36,929 nucleotides of DNA from an uncultured Desulfotomaculum sp. Its GTDB lineage: Bacteria; Bacillota; Desulfotomaculia; Desulfotomaculales; Desulfotomaculaceae. The notes under the pieces are model-generated. The model was given only the letters and a program-made list of their open reading frames with translations, was not told the DNA's origin and made no database searches. Every line of letters starts with the position of its first letter. The stretch's first letter is position 1. This document shows, piece after piece, positions 1-9,752 of this stretch. Where the stretch lies: positions 1 through 36,929 of the forward strand of contig CAMKDG010000024.1 of assembly GCA_946411205.1 (NCBI GenBank), read 5' to 3'. Made by a program: the position numbers and the translations under genes.

Positions 1-34
1 TTCAATCACTAGATAACTTGAAAGAAGGGTTAAA

Positions 35-1018
35 ATGGTTACATCTAAAAAACTGTTTCTGGTAGTAACGTTATTCCTACTAACTACCCTAAGCTTGGGA
101 GGGTGTGCTAAAAGCCCGGGAGAACCAAGCAATCCCAGTGCCCCTAAGGAAGAACAAAAAACGGATATCCAGAAAACATTGCTGGATCAGATCTTTCAAT
201 TAGCCCAACAAGGGAAAATTATTAACTGTGAATTTCCGGTTGAAAAAACAGTCATTGATACTGTAGAGGAAAAATGGGGCAAACCGGACAAAGTAGACTA
301 TGTTGCCCAGGCCAAGGGTAGCTATGCAACCTACGGCAAACATAAGGTGGCTTTTGGGTTTAATAAGGGCTCCCAGATTTTTGATGTACGGTCTTTCGAT
401 GATCAGGTAAAGCAAATTACCATGTCCAAGGTCAAAGAGGTACTGGGTAAACCGGGAAATACCCTGCAGTATGCTACCGAGGATATGCTGGTGTATCAGG
501 CTGGTGAAAATTATGAACTGCTGTTTATTTTCCCGAAAGCCACCCAGCAAGCTGCTGACCCCAAACTAGACCATTACAACGTCTTTTATCCAAGGGGCAG
601 TGTCAATCTAATGGCCGATGACCCAGGGATATCTTATTTACAGGGTACTGCAAAGGCAAAGGCTACGAACCGATATGAAGTTGCCGGAATTGATGATGCT
701 GCAGCTTTTGAGGCAATGTTTACTACCCTGCAAAGTTTGGTTAAAAAGGACGATAAAAGCCAGGTCGCACAATACCTGCTGTATCCAATGCATGTTTCTA
801 TTGATGGTAAAAAAACAAAAATTAACAATGAAGCAGATTTTGTAAAATACTATGATCAAATTTTTAACGAAAAAGTTAAACAGGCACTTATCCAGCAAGA
901 TGTGAATAAGACATTTGTTAACTACCAAGGGGTTATGGTAGGAGACGGAGAAATATGGTTTACGGTTGCCGCAGATAAAGGCCATAAATATTACATTTAT
1001 GCCGTCAATAATTCGTAA
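35..1018 (+). CDS. Lipoprotein, YjgB/DUF4309-like
   Basis: Lipobox signal peptide (LTTLSLGGCAK); body resembles YjgB/DUF4309 (EKWGKPDKVDYV...YATYGKHKVAFGFNKGSQIFDVRS); RBS gaaagaagg upstream. Confidence 0.7.
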   Translation: MVTSKKLFLVVTLFLLTTLSLGGCAKSPGEPSNPSAPKEEQKTDIQKTLLDQIFQLAQQGKIINCEFPVEKTVIDTVEEKWGKPDKVDYVAQAKGSYATYGKHKVAFGFNKGSQIFDVRSFDDQVKQITMSKVKEVLGKPGNTLQYATEDMLVYQAGENYELLFIFPKATQQAADPKLDHYNVFYPRGSVNLMADDPGISYLQGTAKAKATNRYEVAGIDDAAAFEAMFTTLQSLVKKDDKSQVAQYLLYPMHVSIDGKKTKINNEADFVKYYDQIFNEKVKQALIQQDVNKTFVNYQGVMVGDGEIWFTVAADKGHKYYIYAVNNS

Positions 1019-1042
1019 TACGGTAAGATTACAGGAGGAAAA

Positions 1043-1534
1043 ATGTACCGAGATAAAGTCATCAACGAAATGAAAAAGGTTTTCCAAGAGGTTCCTTATG
1101 GCGTAGACCATACGCTGACCGTTCTCAAAGATGCAGAAGCTATCATGGCCGGTGAAAACATACCTAATGAGCAGAGGGAATTGATTTCTCTCGTAGCAAT
1201 TCTTCACGACATCGGTGCGATTGAAGCACAGAGAAAATATGGATCAATGGAAGCTGCCTACCAGGAAAAAGAGGGGCCGGACATTGCCAGACAGATCTTA
1301 CAAGGGGTAGGCTATGATCCTGCAAAGACTGAGAGAGTTTGTTATATTGTTGGTTATCATCATACACCTTCTAAAATTGATGGGATTGATTTTCAGATCC
1401 AGTGGGAAGCAGATCTGTTAGCTAATCTTGAACATATGGAAATAAAAAACCATCAAGATCAGTTGAGGGAATACATCGAGGAGAATTTTAAAACTTCTAC
1501 AGGGAAAAAGATGGCCCTGGAACGCTTTGTGTAA
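1043..1534 (+). CDS. HD domain-containing protein
   Basis: HD motif (VDHTLTVLKDAE...VAILHDIGAIEA...GYHHT); RBS aggagg before ATG. Confidence 0.8.
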   Translation: MYRDKVINEMKKVFQEVPYGVDHTLTVLKDAEAIMAGENIPNEQRELISLVAILHDIGAIEAQRKYGSMEAAYQEKEGPDIARQILQGVGYDPAKTERVCYIVGYHHTPSKIDGIDFQIQWEADLLANLEHMEIKNHQDQLREYIEENFKTSTGKKMALERFV

Positions 1535-1546
1535 AGAGGTGATTCT

Positions 1547-2275
1547 TTGAATCAGGTTATTGTGTTAGAGGTTACTTTTGCTTTTAACAATGTCGTAAAT
1601 ACCATCTATCCTGTGATATTAAAAGACCAACAGGAACTGATTTTAATTGATTGCGGCTACCCCCATTTTCTACCGCTCATCAAAGGAGCGGCTGAGGCCA
1701 AGGGGATTGACCTCGGTAAAGTAACCAAAATAGTCATTACGCATCATGACTTTGACCACATGGGAGCTTTGGCGGAATGGAAGAGTGCCTACCCCCATCT
1801 GGAAATTGTTTCATCCGAGAGCGAAGAAAAATATATTAGCGGCAAAGAAAAATCCTTACGCTTACAACAGGCCGAGGCTCTATACGATTTGCTGCCGGAG
1901 TCGGAAAAAGCGGCTGCGGAAAACTTTCATGAGTTATTACGGTCAATCACGCCGGTTGCTGTTGATTTACGAGTCAAAGACCACGAGCTATTGCCCTGGT
2001 GTGGGGGAACTGAAATTATTGCTACCCCAGGGCATATGCCGGGACATATTTCCCTCTATGTAAAGGCATCTAAAACCTTACTTGCCGGGGATGCCTTAGT
2101 CATTGAAAATGATCAATTGGGTTTGGCCAATCCACAATATACGTTAGATCTGGCGGAAGCCAAAAATTCTATTCGAAAATTGCTCACCTATGAGATAGAG
2201 AAAATCATCTGCTATCATGGGGGTATATTTACTGGTAATTGTCAGGCTTCTTTACAAAAAATAGCTTACGATTAA
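1547..2275 (+). CDS. MBL-fold metallo-hydrolase
   Basis: THHDFDHMG metal-binding motif, ATPGHMPGHISLY, AGDALV. Confidence 0.88.
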   Translation: MNQVIVLEVTFAFNNVVNTIYPVILKDQQELILIDCGYPHFLPLIKGAAEAKGIDLGKVTKIVITHHDFDHMGALAEWKSAYPHLEIVSSESEEKYISGKEKSLRLQQAEALYDLLPESEKAAAENFHELLRSITPVAVDLRVKDHELLPWCGGTEIIATPGHMPGHISLYVKASKTLLAGDALVIENDQLGLANPQYTLDLAEAKNSIRKLLTYEIEKIICYHGGIFTGNCQASLQKIAYD

Positions 2276-2315
2276 ACAGATGTAATCATTTTTCACAGTT
2301 CATCCTCCTAACGAT

Positions 2316-2351
2316 AAGGTTCCTTGACTAAGCCAACAGTCAAGGGACCTT
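2316..2351 (+). terminator. Terminator-like hairpin
   Basis: Inverted repeat AAGGTtCCTTGACT / AGTCAAGGgACCTT, downstream of the MBL-fold CDS. Confidence 0.6.
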
Positions 2352-2382
2352 ATTTGCGTATATCGCAGGGAAAATGTGATTC

Positions 2383-2441
2383 TTGACAAAGAAAAATTAC
2401 AGCCCTATAATATGTTGTGTTGCGACACGTCGTACTACAAC
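2383..2441 (+). promoter_or_regulatory. Sigma-A type promoter with overlapping palindromic operator for the marR/ABC operon
   Basis: TTGACA (2383-2388), 17-bp spacer, TATAAT (2406-2411), then imperfect palindrome gttgtgttgcgacacgtcgtactacaac (2414-2441). Confidence 0.65.
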
Positions 2442-2459
2442 GTAATTTGGAGAGGATTT

Positions 2460-2903
2460 ATGATGATAGATAAGGATAAAACTACGCAGGAGCTTGTTGA
2501 GAATTTGTTTTTTGTTTTCCGGGCTCTACATAAAGGGCTGGAGTCCCAGGGCATCCAAAGTGATCTGACCATCCCCCAGAAAATTGTTATGGGCCAATTA
2601 TCTAGATTTGGTGATCTGAGTGTAAAAGAATTAAGTCAAAAGGTACGCCTTTCCCATAGTACCGTGTCGGGAATTGTTGATCGATTAGAACGTAAGGGAT
2701 TGGCAGCACGTATCCCCGACCAACAAGATCGGCGTATTACCAAGGTAACTGTAACTGATTTGGGTAGAAATGAATTAAAATTGCTGCCTCAGCAAATGTT
2801 TTCAGGCATTGTAAATCGTTATCATCAAGCAACTAATGAGGAACAAAGGGAGGTTTTGGCTGGACTTGCAGCGTTACGGCGATTGCTAGACTGGAAAGAA
2901 TAA
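2460..2903 (+). CDS. MarR family transcriptional regulator
   Basis: Winged-helix MarR motif (LSQKVRLSHSTVSGIVDRLERKGLAARIPDQQDRRITKVTVTDLG); start chosen after gagagg RBS. Confidence 0.9.
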   Translation: MMIDKDKTTQELVENLFFVFRALHKGLESQGIQSDLTIPQKIVMGQLSRFGDLSVKELSQKVRLSHSTVSGIVDRLERKGLAARIPDQQDRRITKVTVTDLGRNELKLLPQQMFSGIVNRYHQATNEEQREVLAGLAALRRLLDWKE

Positions 2904-2927
2904 ATTCCTAACAGGAGATGATCGTAG

Positions 2928-4655
2928 TTGTTTAAATTACTTAGGTACTTAAAACCATTTACCTGGTCGGTAGTGGCTGTTTTGATACTCCTGTTTTTTC
3001 AAGCCATTGCTGATTTGTATTTACCGACGCTAATGTCCGATATTGTTGATATAGGTATCGTTCAAGGCGATACCCAGTATATTCTTAGGATTGGTGCACT
3101 GATGCTTTTATTTGCGGCGGCCAGTGCTTTGTTTCTTATGGCAGCGAGCTTTTTATCGGCCAAAATAGCCACAGGCTTAGGTAAAAATCTACGCAGTCTG
3201 GTGTTTTCAAGGGTAGAAAGCTATTCACTCCATGAATTTAATCGGCTAGGGACTGCTTCCTTAATTACCAGAACCACCAATGATATTACTCAAGTTCAGC
3301 AAGTAGTGGTCATGATGCTACGTATGATGGTCAGTGCACCTATCATGTGTATTGGTGGTTTAATTATGGCAGTCTCCAAAGATGCCGAACTATCTCTAAT
3401 TTTTGTGTTGGTACTGCCGCTCCTGGCGGGGGTAATCTTTTTCATTACCAGGCGGGGTGTCCCCCTTTTCAGGGCCATGCAGGTCAAGCTTGATAAATTA
3501 AACTTGGTACTGCGAGAAGGACTTACCGGGATTAGAGTTATTCGGGCCTTTAACCGCCTGGAGCATGAGAAAAAACGGTTCAGCGAAGCCAACAGCGATC
3601 TAACCAACACAGCGATTAAGGTAAACAAGCTAATGGCCACCTTAATGCCCTTTATGATGCTGGTGATGAATTTTTCCACCATCGCCATCGTTTGGTTTGG
3701 CGGCCTACGGGTGGATCACGGCGATATGCAGGTCGGTGATATGATGGCCTTTTTACAATACGCTATGCAAATTATGTTTTCCTTAGTTATGATTTCCATG
3801 ATGTTTATTATGATTCCTCGGGCAGAGGCTTCTGCCGTGCGGATTAACGAAGTACTTGATTTAGTACCGGAAATCAAGGATGCTGCCAGGGCTAAACTGG
3901 CCAAGGATAAAAGTGGTTTGGTGGAGTTCCGGAATGTTACCTTTAGTTACCCCGGTGCCGAACAGCCTGTGCTGAGCAACATTTCCTTTTCAGCGGGACC
4001 CGGTGAGGTTACGGCTATCATAGGTGGTACCGGAGTAGGGAAGTCGACCTTGATTAACCTAATCCCACGTTTCTACGATGTGGATAGTGGCAGCGTTTTG
4101 GTCGACGGTGTCGATGTGCGGCAGATAGCACAGGAAAACCTCAGGGCTAAAATAGGATTTGTACCTCAAAAGGCGGTGCTTTTTACTGGCACCATCGCTG
4201 AAAATATCCGTTATGGTAAGGAGAATGCGACGGATGAAGAGGTTCAACAGGCTGCCGCAATAGCTCAGGCCAGTGAATTTGTGGCCGACCTACAGGACGG
4301 TTTGGGGGCTGTGATGGCCCAGGGCGGTGCCAATGTTTCCGGTGGGCAAAAGCAACGCTTAGCCATTGCCAGGGCATTGGTGAGAAAGGCGGAAATCTAT
4401 ATTTTCGACGACACCTTTTCTGCCCTTGATTTTAAAACAGATGCTAAATTGCGGGCTGCTTTGAAAAAGGAAACGACCAATGCCACCGTGTTGATGGTGG
4501 CCCAGAGAGTCAGTAGCGTAATGGATGCCGACCGGATCATTGTGATGGAGGATGGTAAAATTGCCGGTATGGGCAGTCATAAGGAACTCTTAAATACGTG
4601 CCAAGTGTATCGGGAGATAGTATCCTCACAGCTTGCCGAGGAGGAGATCGCATGA
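2928..4655 (+). CDS. ABC transporter, ATP-binding/permease (half-transporter)
   Basis: ABC_membrane TM region plus Walker A GGTGVGKST, signature VSGGQKQRLAIARAL, Walker B IYIFDD; TTG start. Confidence 0.93.
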   Translation: MFKLLRYLKPFTWSVVAVLILLFFQAIADLYLPTLMSDIVDIGIVQGDTQYILRIGALMLLFAAASALFLMAASFLSAKIATGLGKNLRSLVFSRVESYSLHEFNRLGTASLITRTTNDITQVQQVVVMMLRMMVSAPIMCIGGLIMAVSKDAELSLIFVLVLPLLAGVIFFITRRGVPLFRAMQVKLDKLNLVLREGLTGIRVIRAFNRLEHEKKRFSEANSDLTNTAIKVNKLMATLMPFMMLVMNFSTIAIVWFGGLRVDHGDMQVGDMMAFLQYAMQIMFSLVMISMMFIMIPRAEASAVRINEVLDLVPEIKDAARAKLAKDKSGLVEFRNVTFSYPGAEQPVLSNISFSAGPGEVTAIIGGTGVGKSTLINLIPRFYDVDSGSVLVDGVDVRQIAQENLRAKIGFVPQKAVLFTGTIAENIRYGKENATDEEVQQAAAIAQASEFVADLQDGLGAVMAQGGANVSGGQKQRLAIARALVRKAEIYIFDDTFSALDFKTDAKLRAALKKETTNATVLMVAQRVSSVMDADRIIVMEDGKIAGMGSHKELLNTCQVYREIVSSQLAEEEIA

Positions 4656-6544
4656 GTGAAGAACGGAATGGATCAAGAAAGGGATCGGGAGGAGGCTTTG
4701 GCGGCAGGGGTCCCCTTGGGCCAGGTAGCATGGGCATGCCGGTGGTTAAAGCCAAAAATTTTAAAGGTTCCTTGAAAAGGCTCCTTGGCTATTTAAAGCC
4801 TTATCGCATGAAACTGCTATTTGTCTTCGTGATGTCTATCCTGAGCACAGCTTTTAGCATCGTCAGTCCAAAGATTTTGGGCAAAGCCACCACGAAATTA
4901 TTTGAAGGGATCATGCTGAAGTATAAGCAGGTGCCCGGAGCCCGGGTGGATTTTGACTACATTTTGCAAATACTGCTCATCTTAATCGGGTTATATCTTT
5001 TCAGTGCCTTCTTTAGTTATCTACAGCAGTACATTATGGCCGGGGTAGCCCAACGGACCGTCTTTGATCTCCGCAAAGATGTGAATGAAAAATTGACCAG
5101 CCTGCCTCTGGCGTTTTTTGATGCCCATACACACGGTGAAATTTTAAGCCGGGTAACCAACGATGTTGATAACATCGGTTCCACTCTACAGCAAAGTTTG
5201 ACTCAGTTAATAACGTCCCTAGTGACGATCGTGGGTATTCTCATTATGATGCTAACCATCAGCCCACTGATGACTTTAATTGCGGTGGTGACCCTGCCAC
5301 TTTCCTTTGTGGTGACAGTACTCATTGCCAAACGCTCTCAGAAATATTTTGCCGCCCAACAGAAGGAACTGGGTATCTTGAATGGTCATGTTGAGGAAAT
5401 GTACACCGGTCATCAAATTATCAAGGCTTTTGGCCGGGAAAATGAATCAATAGCCAAATTTAATGAGACCAATGAAAAACTTTACCAGGCAGGCTGGAAA
5501 GCGCAGTTTATTTCCGGCATTATCTTTCCGCTCATGAACTTTATCAGCAACATTGGCTATGTCCTGGTCTGTGTTGTCGGTGGTATTTTTGTCATGAAGC
5601 ATAAAATTGAAATTGGTGATGTGCAGGCCTTTATTCAATATTCCAGACAATTTAACCAGCCGATTATGCAGATGGCTAATATAGCCAATATTATCCAATC
5701 TACCATAGCCTCTGCCGAGCGGGTGTTTGAGCTGCTGGATGAAGTGGAAGAAAAGCCAGAGGCGGAAAATGCCACGGTTCTTCAGTTCCCCCGTGGGGAA
5801 GTCAAATTCCAGCAGGTGGACTTTGGCTATCGGGAAGACGTGCCTCTTATTGAGAACATGAATATTGATGTTAAAGCGGGTCAAACCATTGCTATTGTAG
5901 GTCCTACCGGAGCCGGTAAAACCACTTTGGTGAACCTCTTAATGCGTTTCTATGAAATTAGTGCTGGGAAAATCCTGGTGGACGGAGTTGACATTCGGGA
6001 GATGAGACGTGGGGAATTGCGTTCCCTTTTTGGTATGGTGCTACAGGATACCTGGCTTTTTAACGGTACCATTCGAGATAATATTGCCTATGGTCGTGTG
6101 GGGGCCACCGAGGAAGAAATTGTCCGAGCCGCTCAAGCAGCCCATGCGGACCACTTTATACGGACTCTGCCCGAAGGTTATGACACCGTGCTCAATGAAG
6201 AAGCCTCGAATATTTCTCAAGGTCAAAAGCAATTATTGACCATTGCCAGGGCGATCCTGGCCGACCCTGCGATCCTTATTCTGGATGAAGCCACCAGTAA
6301 CGTTGATACCAGAACCGAAGTGTTGATTCAAAGAGCTATGCTAACACTGATGAAGGGACGCACCAGCTTTGTGATTGCCCACCGGCTATCCACCATTCGA
6401 GAAGCTGATTTGATTCTCGTGATGAATCACGGCAGTATTATTGAGATGGGTAACCATCACGAGCTTCTTGCTAAGGATGGTTTTTATGCCGACCTTTACC
6501 AAAGCCAGTTTACGGGTGCCAATTCTACAAGTGAAGCTAGTTAA
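4652..6544 (+). CDS. ABC transporter, ATP-binding/permease (partner half-transporter)
   Basis: Walker A GPTGAGKTT, signature ISQGQKQLLTIARAI, Walker B ILILDEATS; ATGA overlap with upstream ABC gene. Confidence 0.93.
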   Translation: MSEERNGSRKGSGGGFGGRGPLGPGSMGMPVVKAKNFKGSLKRLLGYLKPYRMKLLFVFVMSILSTAFSIVSPKILGKATTKLFEGIMLKYKQVPGARVDFDYILQILLILIGLYLFSAFFSYLQQYIMAGVAQRTVFDLRKDVNEKLTSLPLAFFDAHTHGEILSRVTNDVDNIGSTLQQSLTQLITSLVTIVGILIMMLTISPLMTLIAVVTLPLSFVVTVLIAKRSQKYFAAQQKELGILNGHVEEMYTGHQIIKAFGRENESIAKFNETNEKLYQAGWKAQFISGIIFPLMNFISNIGYVLVCVVGGIFVMKHKIEIGDVQAFIQYSRQFNQPIMQMANIANIIQSTIASAERVFELLDEVEEKPEAENATVLQFPRGEVKFQQVDFGYREDVPLIENMNIDVKAGQTIAIVGPTGAGKTTLVNLLMRFYEISAGKILVDGVDIREMRRGELRSLFGMVLQDTWLFNGTIRDNIAYGRVGATEEEIVRAAQAAHADHFIRTLPEGYDTVLNEEASNISQGQKQLLTIARAILADPAILILDEATSNVDTRTEVLIQRAMLTLMKGRTSFVIAHRLSTIREADLILVMNHGSIIEMGNHHELLAKDGFYADLYQSQFTGANSTSEAS

Positions 6545-6611
6545 ATCTGTAGCTCTATGTTACAATAAGCCAGTATTATAAATTAAGGTAATGAGGTCTG
6601 AAATGAAGTAA

Positions 6612-6701
6612 GTGTTTTTAAACTAATCAAATTTAATAGTTTCTTAGAAGTGCATCAAGGGGTTCGTTCGCACTTTTTAAGAGATAATAGTTTAAAAACA
6701 C
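6612..6701. repeat. 90-nt element with perfect 14-bp terminal inverted repeats and an internal hairpin
   Basis: GTGTTTTTAAACTA (6612-6625) / TAGTTTAAAAACAC (6688-6701); internal GTGC...GCAC hairpin followed by TTTTT. Confidence 0.5.
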
Positions 6702-6773
6702 GTACAGGAAAAATTATATTTAGTTTAAGGCCATAAGGGTTCCTTTTAATTGGCTTTTAATCTATGTATGCTT

Positions 6774-6812
6774 ACTGCAGTAAACACCTGGGTGTTTACT
6801 GCAGTTTTTATT
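6774..6812 (+). terminator. Intrinsic terminator-like perfect hairpin
   Basis: ACTGCAGTAAACACC / GGTGTTTACTGCAGT followed by TTTTTATTTTT. Confidence 0.65.
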
Positions 6813-6885
6813 TTTACGGTAATCGCCAGGCCTAGATTAGGAAAGAAAATTTTTGATAACAGTGATTGGAGAGAATCTAGCAGAT

Positions 6886-8112
6886 ATGTATAAAGATTGG
6901 AAAAAGAATATCATACTCTTTTTGGTTAGCCAGACTATATCACTTTTTGGATCGTCCCTGGTCCAGTATGCCATTATGTGGCATATTACATTAAAAACAC
7001 AGTCTGGTATCATGATGACAATATCCATTATTTGTGGCTTCCTGCCGACCTTTTTTATTTCTCCCTTTGCGGGGGTATGGGCTGACCGTTATAATCGAAA
7101 AACGTTGATTATGCTAGCGGATTCGATGATTGCGATCTCAACCCTTGTGTTAGCCATACTGTTTCTGCTGGGATACAATGCGCTCTGGTTGCTTTTTGTG
7201 GTTTCTGCCATACGTGCACTCGGAGCAGGAATTCAGGTACCGGCCATTGGAGCTTTTCTTCCCCAATTGGTACCGGAGGAGAAGCTTACTAAAGTGAATG
7301 CAACAAACGGAAGTATTCAGGCACTTACGATGCTGGTATCCCCCATGCTTAGTGGTGCACTTCTCACGATGGCTACCATCGAAACAATCTTCTTTATAGA
7401 TGTTATTACAGCAGCCATCGCGGTTCTGATATTATTTTTGTTTTTGCAGGTGCCTGTTCATGCAAAAGCTCTGGAAAAGCAAACATTGAGCTATTTCAGT
7501 GATATGCGTGAAGGTTTCACGTATATCAGAAATCATGAGTATGTTAAGAAATTCTTTCTGTTTTGTGCCATATTCTTTTTTTTAGCCGCACCGGTTGCAT
7601 TTTTAACACCGTTACAGGTGACACGTAGTTTTGGCAACGACGTTTGGCGTCTAACGGCAATTGAAATTACCTTTTCTATCGGGATGATGGTGGGCGGCAT
7701 CATCATGGCTTCTTGGGGTGGTTTCAAAAACAAGGTTCACTCCATGACGTTAGCAAGCCTTGTTATTGGAGCTTGCACCTTTGCCCTGGGGGTTATTCCT
7801 GATTTTTGGCTATATTTATTTTTCATGGGGGTAATTGGCATTGCCATGCCGATCTTTAATACACCATCTACGGTTTTATTACAGGAGAAAGTAGAGGGGG
7901 ATTTTCTGGGTAGAGTATTTGGTGTTTTAGGGATGATCTCAAGTACCATGATGCCACTTGGTATGCTTATGTTCGGACCACTGGCAGACATCATTAAAAT
8001 TGAATGGCTATTGATGGGCACCGGCTTGCTGCTGTTTGTTCAGGGACTTTTCCTGCTAGGCAACAAAGTGCTGATAGAGGCTGGAAAGCCAATCCCCAAA
8101 CCGGAACTGTAG
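6886..8112 (+). CDS. MFS transporter
   Basis: 12-TM MFS protein with GVWADRYNRKT motif A; ATG 6886 has a ggagag RBS, longer TTG start at 6853 possible. Confidence 0.88.
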   Translation: MYKDWKKNIILFLVSQTISLFGSSLVQYAIMWHITLKTQSGIMMTISIICGFLPTFFISPFAGVWADRYNRKTLIMLADSMIAISTLVLAILFLLGYNALWLLFVVSAIRALGAGIQVPAIGAFLPQLVPEEKLTKVNATNGSIQALTMLVSPMLSGALLTMATIETIFFIDVITAAIAVLILFLFLQVPVHAKALEKQTLSYFSDMREGFTYIRNHEYVKKFFLFCAIFFFLAAPVAFLTPLQVTRSFGNDVWRLTAIEITFSIGMMVGGIIMASWGGFKNKVHSMTLASLVIGACTFALGVIPDFWLYLFFMGVIGIAMPIFNTPSTVLLQEKVEGDFLGRVFGVLGMISSTMMPLGMLMFGPLADIIKIEWLLMGTGLLLFVQGLFLLGNKVLIEAGKPIPKPEL

Positions 8113-8215
8113 ATTTATTTATAGAAGACAAGGCTCATGTGCTATGCTTGGGAACAGTTGCCGCATTGGACGAAACTCTGCAGGGGCAAGGAGGCCTGTG
8201 CCTTTTGACCGGCTT

Positions 8216-8485
8216 TTACTTGTCGTTGTAATGTCCTCTGCATTGAGCAATCTCTATATTGTCGTTACCTTGAATGCGATATATCAGACGGTTCGTATCA
8301 TCAATACGTCTGCTCCACCACCCGGTCATATTGCCTCGTAATGGTTCCGGCTTTCCCAGGCCCTCAAAAGCATTTCGCGAAATGTCCTGTAAAAGCTGAT
8401 TTATCCTGCGCAACGTCTTTTTGTCCTGCCCCTGCCAATACAGATAATCTTCCCAACCTTCCGGCAGGAATAGCAGATTACTCAT
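8216..8485 (-). CDS. Txe/YoeB family addiction module toxin
   Basis: YoeB-like: FLPEGWEDYLYWQGQDKKTLRRINQLLQDI...GKPEPLRGNMTGWWSRRIDDTNRLIYRI. Confidence 0.88.
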   Translation of the reverse strand: MSNLLFLPEGWEDYLYWQGQDKKTLRRINQLLQDISRNAFEGLGKPEPLRGNMTGWWSRRIDDTNRLIYRIQGNDNIEIAQCRGHYNDK

Positions 8486-8753
8486 TGGCCATGTCTTCTA
8501 ACTCGGCCATTGTCTTTGTGATTGGTTTACTCTTTCCGGCTTCATAATCGCTAATAGACTTTTGTAAACGCGCTTGATTTTCGGCGGAATAGAAAGGGTC
8601 GGAGATGCGCAAATCAAACGGGATGCCGCCACATCTAACCACTTGTTTGTAAAAAACATTTGTGGCGGCAGACATGGACAAACCTAGTTCCGAGAAAATT
8701 TCTTCAGCTTTCTTTTTTAGTGTATCATCAACACGAATATTGACATTTGCCAT
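8478..8753 (-). CDS. RelB/DinJ family antitoxin
   Basis: MANVNIRVDDTLKKKAEEIFSELGLSMSAATNVFYKQVVRCGGIPFDL; overlaps toxin start by 8 nt. Confidence 0.88.
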   Translation of the reverse strand: MANVNIRVDDTLKKKAEEIFSELGLSMSAATNVFYKQVVRCGGIPFDLRISDPFYSAENQARLQKSISDYEAGKSKPITKTMAELEDMANE

Positions 8754-9031
8754 TTCAAAAACACTCCTTTGCAGGTTTCTTATTTTTATTATATGCTAAA
8801 TAAGACGCAAATATCTACACAAACATTTACTTTTACAATACAATGTCATCACAAGCAACTATAAAAACTTCCGATCAGCACTACAGAAAATGGGTTTTCC
8901 GTAAAATGAAGCACTTTATAGAAGAGAGCAACTATCTTCTTGTTAAAAAGACAGTAGGAAAAACTGCTAGACTGACCCATAGTCGGTTAGACGCAAGAAC
9001 GGATACCCCGTAAGGAGGCATCCGCTTTCAT

Positions 9032-9619
9032 TTATTTTCGATGGTAAGACTGACAACTTCGGTAAAAAGCACATGAAGTCAAATGGTCATTTACCATGCC
9101 AACCGCTTGCATGAACGCATAAACCGTAGTTGCTCCTACAAATTTAAATCCATGCTTTTTCAAATCCTTACTGATTTTTTCAGAAAGTGGTGTACTGGCC
9201 GGAATTTGTTCTAGGCTTGTCCACGCATTGATGATGGGCTGATAATTTACAAAAGACCATAAGTAATTGTCCAGCGAATGGAATTCTGCACAAATCTTAA
9301 AATAGGCTTTGGCGTTGTTGATAACAGCATTTACTTTTTGCCTGTTTTTAATAATACCGTCATTCTGTAAAAGGGCTGCTACTTTAGCGTCATCATAGGT
9401 AATCAGCATGGACGGGTCAAAATCGTCAAATGCCTTACAAAGGGTAGCCATCTTGGCAAGAATTGTTGACCAGCTTAGTCCCGCCTGTTTCCCCTCCAAG
9501 ATGAGCATCTTAAACAGTTTCCGATCATCATGAACAGGGATGCCCCACTCTTGATCATGATAATCCTGCTCCAATTTACTTTTGGTGGCCCAGCCACAAC
9601 GGATTATTTCATTCGACAT
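9032..9619 (-). CDS. tag: DNA-3-methyladenine glycosylase I
   Basis: RCGWATKSKLEQDYHDQEWGIPVHDDRKLFKMLILEGKQAGLSWSTIL typical of Tag. Confidence 0.92.
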   Translation of the reverse strand: MSNEIIRCGWATKSKLEQDYHDQEWGIPVHDDRKLFKMLILEGKQAGLSWSTILAKMATLCKAFDDFDPSMLITYDDAKVAALLQNDGIIKNRQKVNAVINNAKAYFKICAEFHSLDNYLWSFVNYQPIINAWTSLEQIPASTPLSEKISKDLKKHGFKFVGATTVYAFMQAVGMVNDHLTSCAFYRSCQSYHRK

Positions 9620-9752
9620 TACGGTAGCTCCCCATCGCATAAGTTTATTACGCTCTTAATAATCTTTGTACCATTTCAACCGTAAGAAAAGCAGCGTATT
9701 CTATATTTTATAATATAATTGTGGCAGATATCAATAAATGGGGGAAGTATGA

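Noticed and set aside
638-1207. 189-aa minus-strand ORF
   Set aside because: Antisense to the lipoprotein and HD genes, low-complexity Cys/Phe-rich composition, no RBS or family signature.
8843-9013. 56-aa plus-strand ORF (MSSQATIKTSDQHYRKWVFRKMKHFIEESNYLLVKKTVGKTARLTHSRLDARTDTP)
   Set aside because: No RBS, no recognised family, below the ORF-track cutoff; could be a gene remnant but not supportable.
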